DNA of 64,000 bases, from positions 2,708,501-2,772,500 of the forward strand of contig NZ_JAFFHZ010000001.1 in the NCBI RefSeq assembly GCF_017052585.1, read 5' to 3'. The position numbers and the translations under genes are program-made. This DNA is from Paenibacillus apiarius. Lineage in GTDB: Bacteria > Bacillota > Bacilli > Paenibacillales > Paenibacillaceae. Below, piece after piece: positions 1 to 8,118 of this stretch (position 1 is the first letter of the stretch; every line of letters starts with the position of its first letter). The notes below the pieces were generated by a model, which saw only the letters and a list, made by a program, of their open reading frames with translations, made no database searches and was not told the DNA's origin.

Positions 1-142
1 CGTCGTGTTTATCAAAGACGGCCGGCTTCAGCATGAAATTTCACGCAGAGACAAGCAGCATATTTTCATGCGCAATATTATGGATGTTCTATCTGTGCTA
101 GGAGGAAATCGAGATGACCTTTTCACAGTTGGCCTATCATAA
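1..142 (+). CDS. C-terminal end of a Bce-type ABC transporter ATPase (partial)
   Basis: Only the last 46 codons are in the window; the frame opens at base 2 and stops with TAA at 140-142. The tail contains VVFIKDG and a segment ending in VLGG followed by acidic residues, which resembles the C-terminus of BceA-type ATPases that power peptide-antibiotic export or target protection. The stop lies 29 bp inside the next gene, so the two are translationally coupled, as in other bceAB-like operons. The assignment rests mainly on this context and a short tail match; the ATP-binding motifs lie outside the window. Confidence 0.7.
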   Translation, partial: VVFIKDGRLQHEISRRDKQHIFMRNIMDVLSVLGGNRDDLFTVGLS

Positions 143-2057
143 TATCGTTCGCAATAAACGAATGTATGCGGCGCATTTTTGGAGCAGCGCGTTTTCTGTT
201 TTGATGTTTTTTACCTATGCCTTGCTCCTGTTTCATCCGGATTTGGATAGCGAGCTTGCGTCATCGAGCGTGACGATGAGCCGGCTGGGGACGATGGGAC
301 TGCGCGTATCGCAAGTTTTACTTGTTATTTTCTCATTTTTCTTTATCTTGTATTCTGTTGGTTCATTTCTCAAGACCCGGAACAAAGAATTCGGCATACT
401 GATGATTCACGGGATGTCTCCGCGGCAATTCCGCAACCTGGTGTTTACCGAGAACATGTTGATTGGATGCGCCGCCAGCGCGACGGGGATTGGGCTTGGA
501 CTTTTATTTTCCAAATTCATTCTGGCTATGATTTCAAAGTTATTGGCGATAGACAAAGGTCTTTCGTTCTATGTTCCCATTCAGGCGATCGGTGCCACTC
601 TGGCAGCCTTCTTGGTTCTCTTTATTCTCATTTCCTTGGTTACTTCCAGAATGGTGAAAGTCAATCGGGTTATTGACTTGCTGAAGGGATCGGAGAAGCC
701 CAAGCCGGAGCCGCAAGCATCGGTGTGGTTGGCGCTCTTGGCCATTGTTCTCATCGGAGCAGGGTACATGGCGGTGTTTTCCTTTGCCACGGGGTTGAAT
801 TATTCCTTGCTGGTGCTAATGTCAGGCGTCGGGCTGGTCGTCGCGGGAACGTATTTCTTGTTCACTCAATTAAGCGTATATGTGATGCGCGCGCTGAAGC
901 GAAAAGAACGGATGTATTTCAAAAAGACGAACCTGCTGACGTTCTCGGAGCTTGCGTACCGATTGAAGGACAATGCGAAGCTGTTTTTTATTGTCGCGGT
1001 TATTTCCGCGGTCGCTTTTACAGCTATTGGCACGTGTACCGCGATCGGACATCAAGGCTTGGCGGAAATGAAGAATCCGTATGCGTTCACTTATTACTCT
1101 TACAAAGGAAATGAGCAGGCAGCCGGGCATGCTGCAGAAATAAATAAGCGGCTTGAAGAGGCGAATGTTTCATACCGGCAAGGATCCGCTGCTTTGAAAT
1201 ATGCCGGGAACGATTTGACATTCATGAAGCTGTCCGACTATAACAATATGGCTGCAGCGCTCGGCTACGAGACAGAGACGTTAACACAGGACAACGAGGC
1301 TTTCGTCGTTCCTACTTCCGTGTATCAGGAAAGAATGTATAGCAATCAGGGTACGGTTGATGAGGTTCAATTAACCGAAGGAAAGACGAAAATGGCATTC
1401 CAACTCATCAAGGCGGCCGCACACCAGGTGCTTCCGCAAGATTATGGAATCATTCAGCTCGTTGTCGTATCGGACGCCATGTATGACAAGCTGCCGGATA
1501 ACGACCGGGAAGGGAGATCTTCTTATACGGTACATGGCTTTGTCGTGGACCATTGGGAGAAGGCGGGAGCCGTGACGGATGAATTAATGACATTTTTCTA
1601 CCCTGAGAATCAGAATAGCGACGAAGAAGGGGCATTCTCCTTTGTTGCGTTGTATCCTCAATGGGTTATGGCCAAGCAGGCCAATGGCTTGTTATTGCTT
1701 GTCAGCGTATTGATCGGAGTCGTGTTTTTCACTTTTGCCGCAAGCTTCTTGTACTTCCGTCTCTATACGGATAGGGAACGGGATCAACAGCAGGTGGAAT
1801 TGCTGTCCAAAATCGGGTTGACCCGGAAGGAACTGCATCGGGTGGTGACGCGTCAGCTTCTCATTCTATTTTTCTTGCCGATGCTAGTTGCGGTCATTCA
1901 TAGCGGAGTCGCCTTTGCTGCATTGCAGCAGTTGGTCCATTTCTCGGTTGGAAAAAGCACGATAACCGTGCTCGCGAGCTTTTTCTCCGTGCAAATCGCC
2001 TACTTTCTCGTCATTCGGTGGCGGTACCTCCGGCAATTGCGAAAAGCGATGGTATAG
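114..2057 (+). CDS. Bce-type (FtsX-like) ABC transporter permease, BceB family
   Basis: A 647-residue membrane protein, the normal length of BceB-like permeases. It shows an N-terminal TM segment near residues 20-40, a TM cluster to about residue 265, a long hydrophilic stretch near 315-525 that would be the extracellular sensor domain, and three closing TM segments. These permeases work with an ATPase and usually a BceRS two-component system in resistance to bacitracin, nisin-like lantibiotics and similar peptides. The start ATG follows an AGGAGG site at 100-105 and overlaps the ATPase gene. No cognate two-component genes lie downstream; they may be upstream of the window. The substrate cannot be told from the sequence. 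Confidence 0.88.
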   Translation: MTFSQLAYHNIVRNKRMYAAHFWSSAFSVLMFFTYALLLFHPDLDSELASSSVTMSRLGTMGLRVSQVLLVIFSFFFILYSVGSFLKTRNKEFGILMIHGMSPRQFRNLVFTENMLIGCAASATGIGLGLLFSKFILAMISKLLAIDKGLSFYVPIQAIGATLAAFLVLFILISLVTSRMVKVNRVIDLLKGSEKPKPEPQASVWLALLAIVLIGAGYMAVFSFATGLNYSLLVLMSGVGLVVAGTYFLFTQLSVYVMRALKRKERMYFKKTNLLTFSELAYRLKDNAKLFFIVAVISAVAFTAIGTCTAIGHQGLAEMKNPYAFTYYSYKGNEQAAGHAAEINKRLEEANVSYRQGSAALKYAGNDLTFMKLSDYNNMAAALGYETETLTQDNEAFVVPTSVYQERMYSNQGTVDEVQLTEGKTKMAFQLIKAAAHQVLPQDYGIIQLVVVSDAMYDKLPDNDREGRSSYTVHGFVVDHWEKAGAVTDELMTFFYPENQNSDEEGAFSFVALYPQWVMAKQANGLLLLVSVLIGVVFFTFAASFLYFRLYTDRERDQQQVELLSKIGLTRKELHRVVTRQLLILFFLPMLVAVIHSGVAFAALQQLVHFSVGKSTITVLASFFSVQIAYFLVIRWRYLRQLRKAMV

Positions 2058-2208
2058 CAAGCCTGAACGGCAAAAGCGCAGTTGTTTTGTCCGTTAGTCG
2101 CATTTGTAAGGAATTAGAGCTGTTAAAGTCAGATTGTTGAAAAAAACCGTTTTTTCAGTTCATTAACGTTTCAATATAATATTATATGAGTAATTTTATG
2201 AGAGACGT

Positions 2209-3010
2209 GTGGTGATTTTGTTGAATAGCAAGCAGTCCGAAAATAAAGCTCATAATGAAATGGAACTTATTTGCATGGATTTATTGGTACCTCAAGATCG
2301 CCTGCTACGCCTTATCGATAAACATGTGGATTTCTCTTTTATCAGGGAGAAAGAAAAAGAATTAGAGAAATCCGTCAATGAGGATCGAGAGAACCACGGA
2401 AAAAAGCCCCTTCCTCCCCGGAAGCCTTCCGGGGAGGAAAAACTACGTAAAGTAAGTCAAACCGATCCTAAGTGCGGACTTATGAAACGAAACGGTAAAC
2501 CGGAGGCATTCTGTTATCTCGACCATCGTACCGTCGACCATAAATATAACATTATCACCGATGTCCATGTGACACCTAGCCATGTTAATGATGCTACCGT
2601 CTAGGTGGAACGCCTCAAACAGCAAATCCATTTCATTCGACGCTGTAAGCCGTGGCGTTAGATTCGGGGCCTTATTATGCGATCTTACACTAAAGCTAGA
2701 GATCGCTGCGGCTATAGCGGAACGCAATACTCCAACGCGCCCTGGTATTTTTCCAAAGAAACAGTCAGTTTATCTACCATGCAGAAGAAAATGGCTACAT
2801 GTGTCCCGCAGGAAGGCTGGTGTATACGACTACCAATCGACAAGGGTATCGGGAATACACGTCGAACGCCGAGGAGTGTGCAAACTGCCCCTGCTCAATC
2901 AGTGTACGAAATCGGCCAACCACCAACGCAAGATTGAACGACATATGGGAAGAGAGTACAGAGAAGGTCGCTCAGTGTGCCGGAAAACCTTTTCCGGAGA
3001 GGCGGCCTAT
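2209..3010 (+). pseudogene. Decayed IS1182-family transposase
   Basis: The first frame begins with LLVPQDRLLRLIDKH and DFSFI, the typical IS1182 N-terminus, then jumps directly to a segment with TDPKCGLMKRNGKPE and YLDHRTVDHKYNIITDVHV, which belongs much further along in an intact protein of about 450-550 residues. An internal stretch of perhaps 100-150 codons is therefore deleted. A stop after NDATV at 2604 and later frame changes scatter the rest: pieces such as CPAGRLVYTTTNRQGYREYTS and ECANCP, the cysteine-rich IS1182 segment, appear in another frame near 2800-2900. Terminal repeats were not found. The element cannot make an active transposase. Confidence 0.85.
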
Positions 3011-3231
3011 AAGTTGAGTCCTCAAACGATAGAACTTGGTCAAGCGTGTCATCCAGGGAGAATTGTCGGTTCTTCCTTTTCGCTCATCTTGGTTGGACAA
3101 CTTGTCCGTCACCAACTGGACATTATGCGTTAACAGTAACAATACATTTTTCGATAATATATCAAAGAAATTCCGAAGAAATAGTAAATTATTACTATTT
3201 AATTTTCCCATTATTCGACATACTTTTTATT

Positions 3232-3261
3232 TTTACAAGCTTATACTATTATTTGTATACA
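3232..3261 (+). promoter_or_regulatory. Putative promoter with AATAGTA dyads for the secreted-protein gene
   Basis: A TTTACA box at 3232-3237 and a TATACA box at 3256-3261 are 18 bp apart, 27 bp before the start codon of the following gene. The motif AATAGTA and its complement TACTATT occur around it: a 9-bp dyad AAATAGTAA / TTACTATTT at 3179-3200 and a second dyad TACTATT / AATAGTA at 3244-3267 that straddles the -10 box. This arrangement suggests a regulator binding site, but no regulator is identified. Confidence 0.5.
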
Positions 3262-3287
3262 ATAGTAGAAATTTAAGGAGGTAAATT

Positions 3288-3980
3288 ATGAAAAAAATCA
3301 CTAAAGTGTTGTCTTGTGTATTATTGGCGTCAATGGTATTATCAGGTGTAGCAACTGCAGCACCTATTGAAAAAAATGATTCCTTGTCGGAATCGCAAAA
3401 TATAGTATCTACTATTACTTCTAATGAGGATTACCTTAGCAAACCTATTGTTGAGTTTGATCCAAAATTCAAAGAAATGGCAAAGAAACAAGGATTAGAT
3501 CCAAGTACTATCATTGCAGGTTACAAAGTCATTTACAAAAATCCTTCAAAGAAGCTTACAGCAGCACCTTTTGCAAGTGATCCTTACTATATTAAAGATG
3601 GTAATATGGATCAAATAACTGGTAATGTTATTCATAGAGCTAGCGGTGTTGGGCCAGCACCTTTAAGCATGCAGTATTCAACGCAACTCTCTTCAACATT
3701 TTCTACTGAAGTAACAGCTGAAGCAGGATGGGATGGAGCAAAATTAGCTGGAAAATTAGGAGCTTCGTTTACGGTAGGAGAAACATTTACAGATAGTTAC
3801 GGACCAATTAATGTTCCAAAAGGGAAAAAATACACTATTTACTGTGCGCCAACGTATAACTACTATACATTTGATTTATGGAAAACTGGTTTGCTATGGG
3901 ATAGCCGAATAGGATCGTATTATTATAAAGAGCCAACTGGGCTTTACTTCTATTATCAAGACGTAACTGGATGGGGCTGA
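3288..3980 (+). CDS. Secreted protein of unknown function
   Basis: The 230-residue product starts with a clear Sec signal peptide: MKK, a hydrophobic stretch, and a likely cut near VATA-AP at residue 25. A strong AAGGAGG site precedes the ATG. The mature protein has no cysteine before residue 190. Its second half is rich in Ser, Thr, Gly, Tyr and aromatic residues, with a beta-strand look (STQLSSTFSTEVTAEAGWDG) and a segment reading VPKGKKYTIY that recalls wall- or pore-associated Firmicute exoproteins. I cannot name a family. Base composition is much more AT-rich than the flanking operons, it follows a dead transposase, and a small membrane-protein gene follows 36 bp later, all consistent with a transferred cassette. 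A toxin/immunity role is possible but unproven. Confidence 0.75.
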   Translation: MKKITKVLSCVLLASMVLSGVATAAPIEKNDSLSESQNIVSTITSNEDYLSKPIVEFDPKFKEMAKKQGLDPSTIIAGYKVIYKNPSKKLTAAPFASDPYYIKDGNMDQITGNVIHRASGVGPAPLSMQYSTQLSSTFSTEVTAEAGWDGAKLAGKLGASFTVGETFTDSYGPINVPKGKKYTIYCAPTYNYYTFDLWKTGLLWDSRIGSYYYKEPTGLYFYYQDVTGWG

Positions 3981-4016
3981 TTACCCATTAAATTTCTAAG
4001 AAAATGAGATAATGCT

Positions 4017-4292
4017 ATGAAAAAGTATTTGTTACTATTACTTTCTGTTGTATCAATTTTGAGTATTATATGGAGCCTAATCTTATTAACAAATAGTACA
4101 ACATGGGGCTTTAATGATGCATTCAATCTCTTTAATGTAGGATACGCAAATGTAAAGACAGACACAGATATATTAGGAAAACTAATTGATTCATGTGTTT
4201 GGAAATACAAAATTAAGGGTATGTTTTTCTTTATACTCGGACTCAGTATATTTCTTGCATGCTTTAATAAATATATTGAAAAATCTCAATGA
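4017..4292 (+). CDS. Small two-TM membrane protein
   Basis: A 91-residue protein with an N-terminal TM segment (residues 4-24, preceded by KK) and a second one at about 70-85, ending in a charged tail. The central loop is polar and contains a single cysteine. It starts 36 bp after the secreted-protein gene and shares its AT-rich composition, so the two are probably one transcript. The ribosome binding site is weak (AATGAG). Size and topology resemble immunity proteins of bacteriocin loci, but there is no recognisable motif, so function is unknown. Confidence 0.6.
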   Translation: MKKYLLLLLSVVSILSIIWSLILLTNSTTWGFNDAFNLFNVGYANVKTDTDILGKLIDSCVWKYKIKGMFFFILGLSIFLACFNKYIEKSQ

Positions 4293-4803
4293 TATTGTCA
4301 ACTATAAATGAGTAAAACCTGATACAAAAAATACCAAATGCTGAGTCAGGCCAGTTTTAACCGCTTTTGAACCACTTGAAAGGGAATACCTTTCTGTCCG
4401 CAGTCGTAAACATACTGGACAACATCAAGTTTGACTTACATACGCACGACACGAAGGCCATCGCCTAATAAGCAAAGTATATGTGGTCATAAAAATGCTC
4501 GTTATTTCTTCAAATTATACGGCTCTGTAGAAATTTGAACACTCATCTCAGCATATGATTGGGCGCCAATAACTAAATTTACATTAGAGTGCCGTTGCCT
4601 GTGCTACATCGCTGCAATTGCGGGGTTATATGGCATAGGTGGCGCAGGAAGTCGACAGAAAGCAAAAATCCTCTTAAGCAGACCGTAAACCACGGTCTGT
4701 CTTTAGGGGATTTTCGTATTGCCATAGGGTTATATAGGGGTTACAAAGAAAGCGAGTGTACCGTAAGGTCCTTGACTTGCATTCTTTGTGGTTGCATTAG
4801 GTA
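4293..4803. other. Gene-poor stretch with coding relics and a long hairpin
   Basis: No complete gene is supported. A frame open from 4361 to the TAA at 4466-4468 encodes a plausible protein tail (LKGNTFLSAVVNILDNIKFD, then LHTHD) without a start, so it looks like a fragment of a lost gene. A near-perfect inverted repeat lies at 4665-4714 and is listed separately. The rest shows nothing recognisable. Confidence 0.4.
4665..4714. repeat. Long inverted repeat (hairpin)
   Basis: Left arm AAAATCCTCTTAAGCAGACCG pairs with a right arm reading CGGTCTG, TCTTTAG, GGGATTTT around a 7-base loop. There are only a few mismatches in about 20 bp. It could act as a terminator for either side, since both flanks end in A/T runs, and it lies 90 bp beyond the stop codon of the GH130 gene on the minus strand. 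Confidence 0.5.
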
Positions 4804-5793
4804 TTACTTCACGCGAGAGTTATTCTTCACGAAATCGATAATTTCATCGACATAACCGAATGCCAGCGCCGTTACTGTATCGGCAGCGCCGTAGTAAATC
4901 GCGATGCGGCCTGTTGCGGCATCGACAAGCGATGCGCAAGGGAACGCTACGTTAGGCACGTCGCCTACGCACTCATACAGCGTGGATGGCTGCAGCAAGT
5001 ACGGTTCGCTGCGGTATTTCACTTTCCATGGTTGATCCAGGTCGAGAATCGCAGCGCCGAATGCGTATACGAAGCCGTTACAGGAATTCAATACGCCATG
5101 GTAAATCATCAACCAGCCTTCGCTTGTCTCGATTGGAATCGGGCCTGCGCCGACTTTCTTGCTCTGCCAGCCGCCGAGCGGCGCCATTACATGACGATGG
5201 CGTCCCCAGAATTCGAGATCAGGGCTTTCGCTGTAGAAGATATCGCCGAACGGAGTGTGGCCCGTATCGGACGGACGGCTTACCATTGCATAGTTGCCGT
5301 TAATCTTGCGCGGGAACATAACGCCGTTCCGGTTGTATGGCAAGAATGCATTTTCTAATTGATGGAATGTCTTGAAGTCATGCGTGTATGCCACACCGAT
5401 CGTCGGTCCGTGGTAAATGTTGCACCAAGTAACGATAAAACGATCTTCAATCCAGCATACGCGCGGGTCATAGCCCTCAATGAAGTTCCCGATCTCAGGA
5501 TCGTCGCATTCAAACTTAAGTGGCTCTGGGTTGATGTCCCAGTTCAAGCCGTCTTTACTGAAGCCGGCATGCAAACGCATATAGCGATTGCGGTCGTCAC
5601 AGCGGAATACGCCTGCAAATCCGCCTTCGAATGGAACGACAGCACTGTTGAAGATACTGTTCGAGTTAGGCAGCAAGTCGCGTGGGATAACAGGGTTTTG
5701 GCTGTAGCGCCACAATACGTCGCGATGGCCCTCTGGACGTTCTTCCCATGGCATGTTCGGAATGTCTGGACCGATGATTTTAATTTGGCTCAT
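4804..5793 (-). CDS. Glycoside hydrolase family 130 protein (mannoside phosphorylase/hydrolase)
   Basis: A 329-residue five-bladed beta-propeller enzyme by family resemblance. Recognisable GH130 features are GYDPR at 108-111 with the catalytic Asp109, FPRKINGNY at 160-168, SRP at 172-174, [14 protein letters not shown] at 214-227 and YHG at 231-233. The Arg/Lys/His residues in these motifs are those that hold phosphate in the phosphorylase subgroups, which cleave beta-mannosides to mannose 1-phosphate; hydrolase members also exist, so the exact reaction is open. There is no signal peptide, so it acts in the cytoplasm on imported oligosaccharides. A GAGG site precedes the start by about 12 bases. 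The LacI-type gene upstream on the same strand is its likely regulator. Confidence 0.88.
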   Translation of the reverse strand: MSQIKIIGPDIPNMPWEERPEGHRDVLWRYSQNPVIPRDLLPNSNSIFNSAVVPFEGGFAGVFRCDDRNRYMRLHAGFSKDGLNWDINPEPLKFECDDPEIGNFIEGYDPRVCWIEDRFIVTWCNIYHGPTIGVAYTHDFKTFHQLENAFLPYNRNGVMFPRKINGNYAMVSRPSDTGHTPFGDIFYSESPDLEFWGRHRHVMAPLGGWQSKKVGAGPIPIETSEGWLMIYHGVLNSCNGFVYAFGAAILDLDQPWKVKYRSEPYLLQPSTLYECVGDVPNVAFPCASLVDAATGRIAIYYGAADTVTALAFGYVDEIIDFVKNNSRVK

Positions 5794-6018
5794 GATGCAA
5801 ACCTCGCTTTGCGTTAATTTTCATGTTGAACCTGTGCAGCATAAGTACAATGACATCGTTGAGACCTTGAGACTAAGGTTGAGAGCCTTGTTAGTTATTG
5901 TCGTCATGTTACATCGTCAATAGACCTGTGCCGCAACATGTTGCTTGCAGATGTTCGCAATGTTTCCTTATGATCGCGAAGATCATCTGGTGTTCGAACA
6001 CTTGCTTGCATCCAATTT

Positions 6019-6052
6019 CAACCGGTAAATCCCCTTGTGGGAGCGGTTACCG
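6019..6052. promoter_or_regulatory. Candidate LacI-type operator half-sites upstream of GH130 gene
   Basis: CAACCGGTAAA at 6019-6029 and GCGGTTACCGT at 6042-6052 are CG-centred sequences of the kind bound by LacI/GalR repressors. They lie between the regulator gene and the GH130 start. A related CAAACCGATTTT sits just upstream of the regulator gene near 7245-7256, which would fit autoregulation. This is pattern recognition only. Confidence 0.35.
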
Positions 6053-6145
6053 TATACCTAAAGAGTAAAACAGAGTGTCCATAATGTCAAGTTGGTTTTG
6101 GGCATTTTACATCCAATATTGTGTGCAAAATACCTGAAATATGTG

Positions 6146-6164
6146 ACATTTATTGTGCAAATGT
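6146..6164. promoter_or_regulatory. Inverted repeat ACATTT-N7-AAATGT downstream of lacI-type gene
   Basis: ACATTT at 6146-6151 and AAATGT at 6159-6164 form a dyad a few bases after the regulator stop codon, in the upstream region of the GH130 gene. It resembles the longer dyad at 7293-7315 upstream of the regulator gene itself, so both transcripts could share a second regulator. Confidence 0.35.
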
Positions 6165-6169
6165 AAACT

Positions 6170-7213
6170 CTAAACAGGTTGTTGAAACGAATCGCGCCAG
6201 ATAATGTCGACGGCAAGGCGAACGAGTTCCTTCGGACGGCTGATATTGCCCATGCGCCATACGATTTGCTCGCCAGCCCGCATGCCAAGCTCTTCCTTCG
6301 GCACATGCACCGTCGTTAAGGAAGGCTGAACGAGCATCGCTTCGGTAATATTGTCGAAGCCGGTCAAGACGATATCGTCCGGGATGCGCAAGCCTGCATT
6401 CCGGATAACCTGCATCATTTCAAGCGCGATGGCGTCATTGACGCAGACGAATGCCGACGCCTTGTGCTTCATGGCCGTGAACGCTTCCTGAAGCTCGTCT
6501 TCATTATAATAATGCCGTTTCATCGTGTTAATGATGCAGCACGCTTCATTCACTCGCAAGTCGGCTTCGCGCAGCGCTTGCTGGAACCCGGTCCAGCGTT
6601 CCCGATAGCTCAAGCACGAACCGATGTCGCCGACGAACCCGATCTGGCGGTGTCCTTGCGCAATCAATGCCCGCGTTAACGTATATACGCTATGGGCGTT
6701 GTCTACCAACATAATATCGCTGCGCAAGAGCCCCAAGTTGAATTCGGCATGTGTATCGATAAATATGGATGGAATGCCGGCCGCTTCAATCACTTCATAG
6801 TATTCACGCAAGAAGGGCCCGATCATGATGACGCCGGCCGGCTTCTGCTGCAAGAACAGCGCAGGCAGCCGCAGCTCTCTTTCTTCTTCCATATCGACGA
6901 TGGTCATTGCGAGCGTATAGCCGGCCTCCTTCAATGTCCCGTTCAAGCCTCTCAGGAAGGTTGACCAATAATGGTTGCCCATATAATCCGAATGGGTGAG
7001 CAAGGAAACGAGCCGATTTTTCGCAAGCGCCGATTCCGCCGGGGGCAGATCCTGTTGAAACTTCGTATAGCCGAGCTCCAGCGCTTTCTGAATGACGCGG
7101 CGTTTCGTATCCTCGGGCATGCCCGGATCGTTGTTGAGCGCCTTGGAAACGGTGTTGCGGGACAAGCTTAGCGCATCGGCGATATGCTGCTGTGTAATCT
7201 TTGATTGTGCCAT
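6170..7213 (-). CDS. LacI/GalR-family transcriptional regulator
   Basis: The 347-residue protein has the standard layout: an N-terminal helix-turn-helix in residues 5-25 (ITQQHIADALSLSRNTVSKA), the hinge helix region to about residue 52, and a periplasmic-binding-protein-like effector domain. HTH residues SRNTVSKALNN are well conserved. It is encoded upstream of and on the same strand as the GH130 gene, with 376 bp between them that hold operator-like sequences. It most likely controls mannoside breakdown in response to a sugar or sugar phosphate. The effector is unknown. Confidence 0.92.
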   Translation of the reverse strand: MAQSKITQQHIADALSLSRNTVSKALNNDPGMPEDTKRRVIQKALELGYTKFQQDLPPAESALAKNRLVSLLTHSDYMGNHYWSTFLRGLNGTLKEAGYTLAMTIVDMEEERELRLPALFLQQKPAGVIMIGPFLREYYEVIEAAGIPSIFIDTHAEFNLGLLRSDIMLVDNAHSVYTLTRALIAQGHRQIGFVGDIGSCLSYRERWTGFQQALREADLRVNEACCIINTMKRHYYNEDELQEAFTAMKHKASAFVCVNDAIALEMMQVIRNAGLRIPDDIVLTGFDNITEAMLVQPSLTTVHVPKEELGMRAGEQIVWRMGNISRPKELVRLAVDIIWRDSFQQPV

Positions 7214-7292
7214 TTATTCATCGCTCCGATTGGTGGTTGATTAGCAAACCGATTTTACGTTCCGTGTTAAGTTAGTATAAGTATAAAGGAGG

Positions 7293-7315
7293 TTTACATT
7301 TTTGACAAATGTAAA
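7293..7315. promoter_or_regulatory. Perfect 9-bp inverted repeat upstream of lacI-type gene
   Basis: TTTACATTT at 7293-7301 and AAATGTAAA at 7307-7315 flank TTGAC, and a TTGACA box (plus strand) overlaps the right arm. The surrounding gap (7214-7569) otherwise holds A/T-rich sequence with no gene. The dyad could serve either the minus-strand regulator gene or the plus-strand gene at 7570. Confidence 0.45.
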
Positions 7316-7569
7316 GTTACAAAACAGATCGTGATGAAGGACGATTATGACGAACGAACAGTTGTATAAATTATACATGAATAATTGCACATATAGGTCA
7401 TTAGTATGATTTTTGGCAACTTTGGTTGGCATGAAGAACAAGCTTTCTTACAATGTAAATAGATGCTTTTTCAGAAAACAACACTGTGTTTTCATTATTT
7501 GTACATTCATTATTTCAAACCCGTGACCGATAATTACAACATCATTTACATAAAGGAGCAACTTGAGAA

Positions 7570-8097
7570 ATGCACAAAGTGGTAGGTCACGAAGCGGATC
7601 GCAATGTTTTTCAATCCATTTGGACAACGGTATGGAAGGAAGAGGGGTATGAAATAGAGCCTTCGGCCCATACGTTGGCACAAGTTCTGGTCTTTAATGA
7701 AGCTAATGTTCCTGTCGGCACATTTGAGTTAAAGCCGTACCACTTTGACGGAAGTCCTTTGAACGAAATCGCCCCGTTTCGGGAGCAAGCCGAAATTGCT
7801 GCCGATCCTTGCTCTGTGGCTGAAGTCGATAAGGTTGCTTTGCTGCGTGAATATCGAGGCCAAAATGTTTCGCGTCTGCTATCATCCATTGTCCATTATG
7901 CAAAGCAGTATAACATTGTTCATTGCGCCTGTTTAATGGAGCCAGTATTTGCCCGCGCTCTGCGCATTTCATTTCATGTGCCGATGCGGCAAGTAGGCAA
8001 GAAGACATATTATAAAGGAGATGATGTCGTTCCGACTCTGATTCATGTCGGCGATATTTGGCGCGATCCTGAAGCCTATCCATGGTTTATTCGATGA
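7570..8097 (+). CDS. GNAT-like acyltransferase domain protein
   Basis: A 175-residue soluble protein. The middle (about 92-115: VDKVALLREYRGQNVSRLL) looks like the acyl-CoA-binding core of the GNAT superfamily, in the branch that includes N-acyl amino acid synthases and autoinducer-synthase-like proteins. The following stretch (cysteines near residues 119-121 and FHVPMRQVGKKTYYKGDDVV) fits the C-terminal half of that fold. A weak AAGGAGCAA site lies upstream. The MCP gene follows after 21 bp, so the two may be cotranscribed. The substrate is unknown; the family call is by eye. Confidence 0.65.
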   Translation: MHKVVGHEADRNVFQSIWTTVWKEEGYEIEPSAHTLAQVLVFNEANVPVGTFELKPYHFDGSPLNEIAPFREQAEIAADPCSVAEVDKVALLREYRGQNVSRLLSSIVHYAKQYNIVHCACLMEPVFARALRISFHVPMRQVGKKTYYKGDDVVPTLIHVGDIWRDPEAYPWFIR

Positions 8098-8118
8098 GCT
8101 GCCACCAGACTGGTTGGC

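Noticed and set aside
4539-4680. Open frame encoding a glycine-rich, bacteriocin-like stretch (IAAIAGLYGIGGAG)
   Set aside because: No start codon or ribosome binding site in that frame, and the end runs into the inverted repeat.
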